Program-made: the position numbers and the translations under genes
DNA from: Symsagittifera roscoffensis
Taxonomy: Eukaryota > Xenacoelomorpha > Acoela > Convolutidae
Assembly (NCBI RefSeq): GCF_963678635.1
Contig: NC_087068.1
Coordinates: 9,804,027-9,868,026 of the forward strand
Length of the DNA stretch: 64,000 bases
Direction: 5' to 3'
Notes under the pieces: model-generated
Database searches by the model: none
What the model was told of the DNA's origin: nothing
Seen by the model: the letters and a program-made list of their open reading frames with translations, nothing else
In this document: in pieces, positions 46,584-58,484 of the stretch
Position numbering within the stretch: position 1 is the first letter of the stretch
Layout of the letters: the number at the start of each line of letters is the position of its first letter

Positions 46584-46961
46584 ATGTCATTGAGAAATTT
46601 AGGAAATAAACAAACAATCGTACTACACAATTGTGAAATAGACAACCAAAGATACGATCTTGTAATAACCCCGCATACACAAACAGTTGGATACATTCGA
46701 ACAAAAGGTCAAACAATAAAAAGAAAGATCATACGTAAACAAAGACAGATAACACGAAAACGATTTTCAAAAAATAGAAATGCGTTCTCCGAATCAGAAG
46801 TCAGTAGTCTAGACGCACTATACAAATTAAAAGAATCAGTAAATAAAAACTGCCCAATCCATGATCAGTTATATTTTTCCGATTCAGAAACAACTTCAAA
46901 CTCATCAAAAAGAGTAAAAAGAAGAATGAAAAGACATATAAACACAAACCAGACATATTGA
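46584..46961 (+). CDS. Basic accessory ORF (copy B), 125 aa, unknown
   Basis: Intact. MSLRNLGNKQT start, then QTVGYIRTKGQTIKRK and an Arg/Lys-rich stretch (residues about 48-66), an acidic/Ser segment (SDSETTSNSS) and a second basic cluster (KRVKRRMKR). No membrane segment. Two Arg-rich clusters suggest nucleic-acid binding, as in retroviral Rev- or Tat-like regulators; that is inference. It lies directly upstream of gag (32 bases between stop and the next ATG), an unusual position for an accessory gene. Copy A has only the first half. Confidence 0.55.
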   Translation: MSLRNLGNKQTIVLHNCEIDNQRYDLVITPHTQTVGYIRTKGQTIKRKIIRKQRQITRKRFSKNRNAFSESEVSSLDALYKLKESVNKNCPIHDQLYFSDSETTSNSSKRVKRRMKRHINTNQTY

Positions 46962-46993
46962 TAATTATATATTAACAGTCATCGAACGAAAAA

Positions 46994-48897
46994 ATGAGCA
47001 ACACTCAAAGTGACGAAAGTCCAGACCAAGAAGCAGTTTTTCCCTTTGTTATAAATTCACTTAGTGATAGAGGACAAACACGATTTTGCAAAAATTTACT
47101 CTTAAATTTGTTTGAAACAGGAATCAGTTCATGCAAATCAGAATTCCCAGATATATAAATCAAAAAACAAATTATGGACTATTATTTGAAAGACATGTGT
47201 AACCTAACACAACAATACGGAATCTACACCATAGAAATCAGTACACCAAGAACACTTCATGGTAAATATGTTATCCAAACAGACGATATTGATTTAGAAT
47301 TTTCAAAAGTATTCACAGAATAAATAAAAAGCATACAATATCAAAACTTACAGAGAGCAAACTCAATATTCAAAACATACAAAAGTAAGAAACGAAATCG
47401 TCGCATTTTCAACATTTTTAAATGCAATCTTTGAAAATTTTACAAATAATGATGTCTCACAAAACACTAAACATGATTTACAAAAAATACTAGCATGGTT
47501 TACAATTGATTATTCTACACATAACATCGACTTAATTGAATAAGCAAGAAAAACCTTTAGACCCCAAAGTTCAACAAAATAGGAATAAACAACAAACACT
47601 TTATTACACAAATTATTTATCATCTGATGATGATGATTATCATCAACCAGACATTTTTGCACCATATACACAAGAATATCGCACACAAAGACCGCGACAA
47701 TCTCAACCATCCCAAAATATAAAGATTTACCCACAAAATCCAGCAGATATGAAGAATCAACAACCAATGCATATACAAAACTCTATTAACGCACAATCTT
47801 TTCAACCTATACAATCACAAAACCCAATGACTATGCATTCCTAACAACCAACTCAAATGCAAAATGAAATACCGCTACCATATTACCTACAACAACATGA
47901 AATAACAAAAAATCAATTTACAAATATCTCGCAAATACCAAACGCCGCAGAGTCACTCCAAATGACGATGAATCCGTATTTAATGGGAGGATCGTCAATA
48001 ACATCCAATAAACCATTAATGGTATTCACAGGAAAAGACCCTGAATACTCAGTAGAAGATTACCTAAATGCAGTCACAGCAAATTTAATTTTAAACATAG
48101 GACCCGAACCAATTAATACGCCACTCCATCAAAACTGGATACATAGACGCACAGCGTTAATACAAACAACACTAGATGGCGCAGCCCAAAAATGGTTTTC
48201 AGTACTACCTATAGACATAAAATCAGATTGGAAAAGATTCACACAAGAATTTTCAAAAATGTTTGATTCTGAAAGAAACAAACAACATCAAAGAATTTTA
48301 TGCCACAAAATTCGCAGATTACCAAATGAAACAATTAAGCAATTAGCAGTTCGAATCGAAACACTAGTTCGAAAAGCATATTCACTCAATACACATTATT
48401 ACAAAAACACAAAAATGACAGAAATTTTAATGATGACCTTAACACCTCAATTAAGTAAAATAGCTATAAAAAAGAGAGCATCTCATCCTTGCTCAATTCG
48501 AGAACCAGATTTAGATTTTAGAAAATTAGTAGATAAACTAGAACAAGCAGAAATCACAATGAAACTTGAAGAAACGGAAAAACTAAAACTACAGTATGTT
48601 AATTGGATCAAAACAAATACTACACATATAAATAACATACAAGGATCAGATATAGACCTGATTGAAAAAATCACTGAAATATTAAACATCTATCAAAAGA
48701 ACCCAAAATTTAAAGGTAAATCATCTTTCAAGAAATGGTGTAATTATTGCCGACGATACGGACACAATATTGCCGAATGTAGACAAAAACAACAAGACAA
48801 TCAGAATAAACCTCAAAAGCACAAAGAACCAAATAAGTCACTCTATCAATTTATGAAAAAAGATCAAAACCCTACCAAACAAGAATTTACACAGTAA
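46994..48897 (+). pseudogene. gag: Gag (copy B) with capsid and zinc knuckle
   Basis: Begins MSNTQSDESPDQEAVF at 46994. Stops at 47156 and 47322, a frameshift near 47330-47540 and a TAA at 47842 interrupt it. From 47536 a Gln/Pro/Asn-rich region leads (from 47857) into a capsid-like domain: KPLMVFTGKDPEYSVEDYLN, RRTALIQTTLDGAAQKWF and FSKMFDSERNKQHQRIL, the usual gypsy Gag landmarks. Near 48740 CNYCRRYGHNIAEC is a zinc knuckle (C-x2-C-x4-H-x4-C). Gag forms the particle shell and binds RNA. Whether the N-terminal part (46994-47540) is one protein with capsid or separate is unclear. Confidence 0.83.
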
Positions 48898-49870
48898 TAA
48901 TAGCTCTGAAAAACCACTTCCAGGCAACTCAAATTATTCAAGAAATCAATCACCATATAACTCCAGTTATAGAGGTAGATCGCCCGAACAAATAAATTCA
49001 CGAAATTTCTCACAAAATAGATATGGTCGATCGAATAGCCAAAATAACCAAAATCGAAAAAACTATTCACGATCGAATTCAAACACAAAAGAATTTGTTT
49101 TTGCATCCAGTTCCCATTCAAACCCAAGGAATAGACACTTTTTCAACAATAGATCACAAAATTCATCATACAACAGAAATAGAAACTATTCAACCTATAG
49201 GAATAGAAGTTATTCCAACAATCAAAATCAGAACTATCCAAACAACAGATCAAAGAACAACTCATATAATAGATCAAATAACACAAGATCAAATGATAAC
49301 TATCATAACAGATCACGAAATAATTCACAAAACCGAAACTCGAGCTACAACAATAGATACAGAAACTATTCCCAGTCACCCCATAGGGTGACTGGGAACC
49401 GTTACCCAGATTCTAAACATCGATACAGAAGTAACACACCAAAGCATCAAAGACAAATCAATCAAGTACAAACCAATGAAGAAACAACTTCAGACCCCCC
49501 AGGTATTGATAACACAGAAAATAATGAAATACAATTAAACCACATTAATTGTGAATCAACAAATACTGAAAGTGATACAGATAATATCATCTCAGTAAAT
49601 ATGATAACAGTCAAAAACGACTATGAACCTATCATATACGAACAACCCTTTAGTTCACACATATACGAAAATCAATTGGAACTTCTTCATGATTTTTACA
49701 CTAGACCCATTAATAATAATAGACGAACTACGCAAGAAGTAAACGAAATTAACACTGTAATTAAACCTGATAAAAAGACGAAGTACAATATTCAAACACA
49801 AAACATATTTATCAAAACATACAAAAAGAACAACCGAGAGAAAAAATTTGGACAATCCCATTTCTCTTAG
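48857..49870 (+). pseudogene. Asn/Ser/Arg-rich segment between Gag and protease (copy B)
   Basis: A 1-kb open stretch in the +1 frame relative to gag, overlapping its last 40 bases. Extremely Asn/Ser/Arg/Tyr-rich (RNRNYSTYRNRSYSNNQNQN as an example), then acidic and ends FGQSHFS at the TAG. No stop over about 335 codons. RS/RG-like repeats suggest RNA binding as a nucleocapsid extension. The +1 relation could be programmed shifting or a decay indel; copy A lacks the region so it cannot decide. The next frame carries protease. Confidence 0.55.
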
Positions 49871-50489
49871 AGAGCCCAAGAAGTAAAGAATTTCAACCAC
49901 CAGATCTTGAAATTGATTTTTTAATCAACTCAGGAGCAGAATCAAATATCATTAACATTCCCACATGGAATGAAATCAAAACACTGCATCCGAATTTAAC
50001 ACCTCTTGAAACATCTAGTAAAAAGCAACAGCACAAGGATCAACATTAGTAAATTATGGAAAAATCCAACTATTCCTTGTTCCCACAAGAACAATGGAAC
50101 AAAACAAGATTTTGAACAAGCCATTCAAACAAACATTTCATATTACTGATAATAAACACAATATCATTGGCATACCGTTTATAACTAAATATATACAAAC
50201 AAAAAACATCTTAAATAGTAAAATCTATATCAAAGATAAATATACAAAAACGAAAAACACAGCCTTAACACTCTTTCAAAGATTAAACAAACAACCACCA
50301 TTTTTCTCAAAATTTTACCCCATTTATAATCAAGAACGGAAACACCTGAAACCACTACCAGGAAACCTTTATAACTTTTCAATAAAACAAGTTCATCAGT
50401 ATGAAAAATTCAAAACAAACAACTTTTCTTGTCAGATTTCGAATTTAAACCCATTCACAAATTTTTCAAAATTACAATCTCATCCATAA
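49855..50489 (+). pseudogene. Retropepsin (copy B), active-site Asp lost
   Basis: First part reads DFLINSGAESNII, where the family has DTGA or DSGA; here the catalytic Asp is Asn. After a frameshift/stop near 50047, the frame from 50094 has HITDNKHNIIGIPFITKY, matching the ILG-x-x-F second hallmark as IIGIPF. The protease would mature Gag-Pol. Followed by linker LPLGRLGYCETNA in another frame (50429-50758). Three or more disruptions; not functional. Confidence 0.72.
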
Positions 50490-52164
50490 AATACTTGAAA
50501 AACACAAATTCCGATATTATTTCACTACACGTGTATAATAAAACACCATATCAAATAACATTACCCTTAGGACGTTTAGGATATTGTGAAACAAATGCTA
50601 CAACTTCATCTATAAATGAAGTAGCATATCGAGTAAATAATATATTACAACAATTAGATATTTGTCAATCAGCAATTCTTGAAGAAGAATTATCCATAAA
50701 TAATTTAAGAAGTCATGAAAAAAAAAACAGATTACTTCACAAAAACACCATTTTTTAAACCAACCTTTAATATAACAAATTATTCAAAAGAACAACAAAA
50801 AATTTTTAACAATGTTTAATTTTCAACATTCACAAATAACGCAAAAAGAATTTGATAAATTAGCTAAACAATATTTAACAGTCTACGCAACATCAAAATT
50901 TGACGTTGGAAAAATTAGTTCTTAACTACACCTTCAATTAAAACCTGTCGCAGTTTTCAAAAAACAAAGAGCAAGTAAAGTACCGATTCACTTACACGAC
51001 AAGGTAAATAGATTACTTGATATTTTAGAACAATACGTAAATACATCACCAGTAAAGAAAGAAGACCAACCAAAAGGTAATACCTTCATCAACCCTGTTA
51101 TCAATCTAGCAGAAGGTGAATCACTAAAAATAGTTTTAGACGTAAGATATCTCAATTCACTAATTGACGAATCGAAATGTAATTGGCAAATTGAACCAAT
51201 ACAAATTATCTTAACAAAGGTAAATGTTAAGTACTTCAGAACCGCAGAAAGGAATAGTGCTTACAATCAAATGCCACTAGATGAACAATCACGACGATTA
51301 ACACAATTTGTTATTGGAAATCAACAATACGAATTTAATGGATTATTCTATGGAAAATCCATAAGACCAGCAGCTTTATGAGCTTTCATGAATAACATTT
51401 TTAGACCACTAATGCTCAACAAAAATGCAATCACATATTTAGATGATGTTTTAACGCAATCACAAACTGAAGACGAAATGTTTACAGTTTTGGAACAATA
51501 TCATAAAATACTTCAGAACAAAAATCTGAAAGCAGTCTCCAATAAATCACATTTCTTCTTAACACGCGTTAAATTTTTAGGACATAATATTCAACGAAAC
51601 ACTATCACTCCATTAAAATCACGCATTGATGCAATTCAAAAACTTCAACCACCTACAAATAAAAAGAAAATCCAAGAATTCCTTGGAATGTTGAATTTCT
51701 TAAGTAAATATGTTTACAAAATGCAATTATACTTAAGACCTTTCTATAACATCCTCAGACAACAAAATAATTTTGAATGGACCACTGAACATCAAACACG
51801 ATTTAAAGAAATTAAAAAACTTTTGACAGAAAAAATTTCAAACACAATTCCAGATCCAAACCAACCATTCTATGCAATGTGCGATGCTTCAAATTTTGGC
51901 ATCGGCGCAGCATTATTAACATCACATAGTGGAACAAATAAAATGAATCTTATATCAGCAAATTCACGATTATTCACACAAGCCGAGCTACGACTCTCTA
52001 CTCTAATGAGAGAATGTACAGCTATAATATACACACTTACAGAACACGAATTTCTGATACTTGGATCAAAACACCTAACAGTTTTGCTTACAGATCATAA
52101 ACCAATTATATTTTTTTCACACAAAAATCAAATCCTAATCATAGAGTTTATAGGTTTCAATTAA
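50429..52164 (+). pseudogene. pol: Pol linker, reverse transcriptase and RNase H (copy B)
   Basis: From about 50500: a linker (QITLPLGRLGYCETNA), then from 50815 RT fingers, KVNRLLDILEQY and GNTFINPVIN, palm LDVRYLNSLID, SAYNQMPLDEQSRRL, and the catalytic box YLDDVL at about 51437 (YxDD). Connection KIQEFLGMLNFLSKYVYK. RNase H with MCDASNFGIGAALL and TLMRECTAIIYTL, then LLTDHKPIIF. This order defines Ty3/gypsy Pol. In-frame stops at 50923 (TAA) and 51379 (TGA); a frame change at about 52140. It would copy element RNA into DNA. Confidence 0.92.
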
Positions 52165-52169
52165 TTTTA

Positions 52170-52517
52170 ATGAAACTCCCAAACTTACATATAGTTTGGA
52201 CAGCAGGAAAAAACCTTGCATTACCAGATACATTAAGTAGAAATACGCCACCTGAACTACTTACACGAAAAACTACAGTTGAAATACCAAAAAATATCAA
52301 ATTCTATCTCGCAAAAAATGAAACATCACCCCGAATAGAATGCAAATATGCAGTAAAAACTGACATTGATCTATCACAAATAAATAATCTACAACATTTT
52401 CCTCTCTACCTAGATTGCCAAAATAATCACTATGAAGTTGGTTTATTAGAAACATCTACCTTTAAACCAATTCCATGTTCACAAAGGATAAAAAAATATT
52501 ACTCAACAAAAAAATAA
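52170..52517 (+). pseudogene. RNase H end and linker to integrase (copy B)
   Basis: HIVWTAGKNLALPDTLSRNT is the conserved end of RNase H (aDxLSR). The rest (KYAVKTDIDLSQINNLQHF) has no known role. A matching piece is in copy A at 24793-25132. After 52517 several frames with stops lead to integrase at 52944. Confidence 0.75.
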
Positions 52518-52943
52518 AAAAACAACTGCATAAAAAAGACTTTATTCCATTAATTGAAAAAGAAAATTTGACAGATAAAAAAAAATTTATCAGGACCACA
52601 AACAAATTATTCAAAATACACAATAAATCAAGTTTTTAACCTCCATGACCCACTTGACACAATTCCCCTATCAAAACTAGAAAGTGATAATACTTTTCTC
52701 CCAAGAACAGAAAAAATTACACTTGAATTTTTAAAACAATACAAAAATTTTGACCCAGTAATTAGACAACTCAAATCATAGCCTAAATATAAAACAAAAC
52801 CAGCAAAAGCTGATACCACAATTTTAGGAAACAAAACACTCCTCCGATATTTCCGAAAATTTAATAACACAATTATCAATGAAAATACAGATCAATTAGA
52901 ATATCAATTAGATCATTCTAAAGTTCCCTGTCTCCCCTTAAGT

Positions 52944-53885
52944 ATGATACTGATAGCATTTAACATCTCCCATACACAAAATACAAAAGGACACTCAGGA
53001 TCAGAAAAGACATACTCGGACTTCATACAAAATTTTTATTTTCCAAATGCCCCAATTTGGATAAAAGTATTATGCAAGGATTGTATAACATGTCAATTGA
53101 ACAAACTTTATCCCAATCAAAAACAAATATCACAGAAACAAGATCTTAAAGGACAAAGTTTATATTTCAACCATAGAATTTCATTCGACACAAAAAGACC
53201 AATTTCACCATCCTCTGAAGGAAATTCCTACATTATGGTCATTGTTGATGCATTCACGCACTATGTAGCACTCAACCCAGTACCACATTGTATTGCTTAT
53301 TATGCTTATACAACACTTTACAAACGCTGGATAGCTAATTTCGGATTACCCGAACTCCTAGTTACAGACAACGGTACAGAATTTATTAATAGTGAAAATA
53401 TCACACTATGCCACTTATACAACATTAAACATAAACTACGTACATCTCATGCACCTTGGACAAACGGTTTAGTCGAAGGTATGAACCGTTCATTACAAGA
53501 ATATCTTATATGTATCATTAATGGAAATGATACACGATATACAGAATGGTAAGCAGATGTAAAATTGTTTCCCTTATCATACAATTCACAAATAACGACA
53601 ACTTTAGGAATGTCACCATATGAAATGGTTTTTAATCAAAAACCAAGAAAACCAATAATTTTCACAGCAAATGCTCACAAAAACGCACAAGGTCATTGCA
53701 AACCAAATAAAGATTCAATATGCTATGATCTACCATTTTACACAAATGATGAAGATCATTTTCATCACCCACAAATTCTCAAATTAGCCTCCGACACATA
53801 TACCGATTGGATTTTAAATAGAGATAAAAAGCACAATGAACCCTACCAAAAAGTAACAAAGAAAATCATAAAAAAACACAACTAA
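52944..53885 (+). pseudogene. Integrase (copy B), interrupted
   Basis: Same domain order as copy A: KGHSGSEKTYSDF, DCITCQLNK, FDTKRPISP, VTDNGTEF and GLVEGMNRSLQEYL. A TAA at 53550 replaces a Ser codon of copy A. It stops at 53885, and most of the SH3-like end (GPY motif) is missing, deleted relative to copy A. All three acidic catalytic residues remain. Confidence 0.9.
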
Positions 53886-54109
53886 AACAAAATACAACTC
53901 ATAAAAATATAAAAACACCAGACCCAAAAATATCTCAAAAAGAAAGAAAAAACAGGAAAATGATACAAAAAATCTTACCACAAGATTAAATAGAAAAATC
54001 AGAACACAGAGAATCAACACAACTTAGAAACCAACCACGTAAAAATTACAAAACATTCATCCCACAATCTAAAATATTAAAGAAAATTGAATTTCAAAAA
54101 CAACTTTAA

Positions 54110-54943
54110 TTTTAAAGTCAATAATTCGTAACCTCTAAATCTTTTTGAGCTTTCACATTTTCAGGATAACATGCTGAAACATACGCAACAATTCTAATTC
54201 AAATTCAGCCATTAGGATTCTTTCAAATCCGTCACCTTCAATATCTCTAACACAAACCTACTAGCCGATAGATATTAATCTCCAGGCAAATCTATAACTA
54301 TAACTTTACAACCTCTATGTCAAAAATAAGCAACTTGCTAAAACTTGACAATTAAAATATACACCACCATAATATTACAACCCTCCCCTATCAAATAATG
54401 CAAAGATCGACAATATTTTCCCAACTTAGACCTTAAAAACTCTCCAACCAAAAATGGCAAATTAGCCTAAAGTAAAAAAGGACCATAATCATTTGGCCTA
54501 AAGTACAAACATTTCGAAAATACCCCAGATTACCCAACAAATAAACACAAAGCAAAGAAGACCTCTTGAGCACCATAAAATTAGCCTAAAACAATTTTTC
54601 ACAAAACTCAACCCACTTGTCAAAAAATCAATAAATAATCCGACCACACTTGAATTTCGCCCCAGAAGTTCAAAAAATATTCGGCAAACGAATAATTTCT
54701 TAAATTCTTCTCTCTTTAACAGTCGATACTTTAAAAAATATAATCATAAACCTTTTCACAAAATTTTTCATTCAATTTAAATTTTTGCTAATATTTTTTG
54801 TTGAAACTTTCGAAGCCCTAATAATCCTTTTAATAATTTTTGCAATATTTTTTAAAATTTTCTACTCCCTATTTGAAATATATCTTCAACTTTCTCAAAT
54901 CATTGACCACATTCACAGGCACGATAATTCAAAGTCTATTTAA
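54110..54943 (+). other. Non-coding spacer between pol and env cassette (copy B)
   Basis: Matches the copy A spacer. No coding content. Candidate splice acceptor ATTCACAG at 54911-54918. Confidence 0.6.
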
Positions 54944-55133
54944 ATGATACGAATAATTGTTAGTACAACAGGTATTTTTTTACTATTCGTAATTTTCATC
55001 ACATTTTTATCATCCCTAATTATGACAATGTGCAAATTTGTAAAAAAAGGGAATAGTCACATTCGCCTTAGCAATAATCCTTTTAATTCTTTTCATCAAA
55101 GAATATTACAATAAACATAAATCTTCCCACTAA
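54944..55133 (+). pseudogene. Two-membrane-segment small protein (copy B)
   Basis: MIRIIVSTTGIF, hydrophobic LLFVIFITFLSSLIMTM, then after a frame change GIVTFALAIILLILFIKEYY to TAA 55131. As in copy A, the two segments are in different frames, but the offset differs (+1 here, -1 in A). Confidence 0.5.
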
Positions 55134-56271
55134 GAAACAGATTAATCGGACACATTTCCAAAATTGCTAAGCAATCACCACCAAAACAGTCTTCACCGAC
55201 ATCTTCCCAAGAAAACTCAATCATACCTACAACTACCCAAAACCCGCAAACATCCTTACGATTTTCTTTTCAAGATAACCCGTCCACTTTCGAAGAACGA
55301 CACGCCCGCTCATCCGAACCACTAGAACCGGTTCAGCGACAAGCATCCCTAAGTGAACCAAAATATAATTAGTACCCCACCTTACCACAAGATTTAAATC
55401 GAATAAGACATATTAGTCAAAATCAAAATACAGTTGAAGTCAATAGACAAATTATACACCCAAGACGAAATAGAAATTTTCAAACACCCAGAGTTACTTT
55501 TACATACTTCAGTCCCCAACACCATCAAGCTCAGAAGTCTCTAGTATTACATTACCAGACACTCCTACGCTCACTCCACAACAAAACACACCAAATCTCC
55601 CTTCACACTATCTAGGTTCAACACCAACATCCGAAAAAATCCGTGAAAATCCTTATAACCCCCCCAACACCACCGAACGACTACCATTTTGGACAACACA
55701 ACCTTACTCACAAGGAGAACCAAACTTAGTAAATGAACCAATAGATATTTCCTCAGATACAACATTATCATCCCTACCAGAAACATTATCACTCCCCTCG
55801 ACACCATCAATAAGTCAAATATCACCATCATTTTCCCCCTAAATTTTTCCAAATAACCTCGACGCTCGATACAGAGAACAATCAACGAATATACCCCTAC
55901 GATTAGATCGGAACACATTCGTAACACCTCCCCCATTATTCGGACAACATCACGAAAGCCACCGATTCCACAGTTGGGCACTCAATAGATTACAATATAG
56001 ACAAGATATCCACGAAGATATTCGACAACATAACGTTTAAATACTCCAATAAAACAGTCTTCAATTAAAGTTTGAAAAAACAGTCAAACTTATTAATATT
56101 GTACAACACCCCTATCCATTGAGTCCACCAAATATAACAGCCCAATCGCTACCACCACCATTTATAACAACTGAAGTAATATATAAATACGATAGATATA
56201 CAAAAAACACAATTGGATACATAACAATTTATAACCCATACTCCGGATTATCATACACATGTATATTCTAA
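55121..56271 (+). pseudogene. Pro/Ser/Gln-rich ORF upstream of env (copy B), unknown
   Basis: Counterpart of 28054-29206. PPKQSSPTSSQENS, FEERHARSSEPLEPVQRQAS, then TPTSEKIRENPYNPP and WALNRLQYRQDIHEDIRQ. It ends at TAA 56269-56271, 10 bases into env. One frameshift near 55500 and stops near 55370, 55840, 56038 and 56050. The conserved C-terminus (YKYDRYTKNTIGYITIYNPY) just before the env start argues that this end was functional. Not recognised. Confidence 0.55.
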
Positions 56272-58484
56272 AAGTATTAACACTTCACATCCTTTTTCTA
56301 ATTTTTTCCGACCAAAACACAAATCCATCTCCTCGCACAGGACCTCAGGATTTATTAGTAACACACTATGATTGTGAAGAAAACGAACAAAAAACACTAC
56401 ACAAGTATGCAATAAATCAAGTAACACAATGCGAAACAGAACCACAAGCTATAGAAACTACAAATGTAATAGCAACATTGTTTTCAACAGCCCGAGCAAC
56501 AACAGTCACAGGAAATAAGTTTACAGCAACATTTTCCGAAAAGAAAGTACATTGTTCACCAGTTTCCAACGGAAATAAAAACCGACTTGATCACGAATCA
56601 TTTTACCAGAGTAACATAGAAAGACTTTTACATCTAAACCCCGACAATTGTAAAAACGAATTACTCAGACTAAATCTAACAAGAAATAAAAACACAGACA
56701 GAAAAATAATAAATTTCAAGTCTTTGCCGATTCTGTACATCAAGCAGAACTTGAACGATATCAAGGACATGTTCAATTAGACGAAAAATACCCATTTAAT
56801 GGCGCACACGGACGATTAATTTATGATATACACGATAAACACTGGATACCACACATTGGAATAAATAATCCCTCAATCTGCAAAGCAGACACAAAAAATG
56901 AAGGATATCAAGAAATAATGTTTTTTGATTGGAAAATACAACTTGAAAAAATACAACTCACACGAGATTTAACTGATAACACCATGATCTATCAAGGATT
57001 TAGATTGCCGTGTGAAAATGATCAAGGTTATTGTGACCCTACAACAAGAACCCAAGCAACAATTGTTTGGTTTCCCGAAGATACATGCACAACATTTCAA
57101 TTAGCAAAAATACACGCTCGAATGATAAAATTTCATGAAAAACATTTTATTGAATCAATTCCATACGAACAAGTGAACCCGTCTCACAAACAAAGTACTG
57201 ATTTCAAAAAAAGTCATGATATAGAAAATAAATTGACACGTTTTCAAATCTATCACAAAACAGAATTTGCTTGTAAATATCGCAATCCACTTTATAAAAC
57301 ACAATACTCTGAAATACTTGTCGAATACGAAAAAGGTTTCGACATGACTACTGAAAAAATAAAATTTGATCCTTACGCAACAAGTCACCCTATTAACGAA
57401 GGCACATCATACGTCCCAAAGAACCTCTATAAAAGTACAGGTAAACCTGGTGGAAAGCTAACACCATACGATTGTAAAAGCACACGTTTACAAGAATTAT
57501 CACTAATGAATAGCAACTACTTTGGTAATATACAATATGATATTCACTTGGTATGAAATTAGACTACACAATTAGTAGAATTTTCCAAGAAATGTCACTT
57601 TCTGAATTAGAAACACTTCATCACCAGAAAGCATCCGAGCTATCGCTCGTAACCCAAAAATTGATTTACAATCAATTGGAATATATTCTAAATCTGATTT
57701 ACAACATCACATTAGAACACAACAGTTTCAAGAATTACTAACCCAAATGGACACAATATAACGACAACCAGAATTTAAGAAAACTTGCCGAAACCGCAGG
57801 ATTTGCAGACATTTATACACAAGACTACAGCGGATATTTTAGGGATGTTAAAGATTACATATAATTAAATGGTGAAAAATACAGACCACAAGATATTTCA
57901 CCCACAAATGTTTTCAGTTTTATAACCTTTAAAAACGAAATTCTCGCTTTTTTAGGATGGCCCTATTACATCTTAGAAAGATTAACTATCTTATACGCTA
58001 TGTTTAATTTTATAGGATTTCTTTTCTCACTGTTAAAAGGAATCCATAACACATGCGCTATACACACACAAGTAAACCGCCAAGCAAGTGTAGCACGTAT
58101 ATTATTTGCAGGATATTTTGGAATTTTCTCAACATCAATCAAAAAAAACTTCTTCTAGATGCACAAATAAAAGAGTATAATACAAAAATATCCACAAGAC
58201 CAAAAACATATGACGAAGAACATAATAATGTAGACATAACACCTACAGCACCACAGATACCAACCACACCACAAAACCACCATCCATTATCATTAGTTCC
58301 CCGAAATTTTCGAAACCTAGCAATCACAAATAATCCAAATTTCAGACCAAATACAACACAAAGTCCCATTCAACACATAATGACACATCATTCACAAAAT
58401 GATAATACATATGAACAAACTATCGAACAACCTCATACCACCACTTTTCAGTCTCAAAATAATCATTTTTGTATCCTACGATGA
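56259..58484 (+). pseudogene. env: Envelope glycoprotein (copy B), with 390-bp deletion
   Basis: Same start (MYILKVLTLHILFLIFSDQN) and Cys-rich ectodomain as copy A (HYDCEENEQ, TQCETEP, KVHCSPVSN). A frameshift lies near 56715. At about 57622 the sequence jumps from TLHH to a segment that in copy A lies about 390 bp further on, removing the Cys-containing helix and the CY..FPIF part. The membrane anchor (LTILYAMFNFIGFLFSLL) and tail remain, ending NHFCILR with TGA at 58482-58484, again overlapping the next ATG as ATGA. Not functional. Confidence 0.75.

Noticed and set aside
54944-55133. Programmed frameshift in the two-TM ORF
   Set aside because: The frame offset between the two segments is +1 in copy B and -1 in copy A, so independent indels are more likely.
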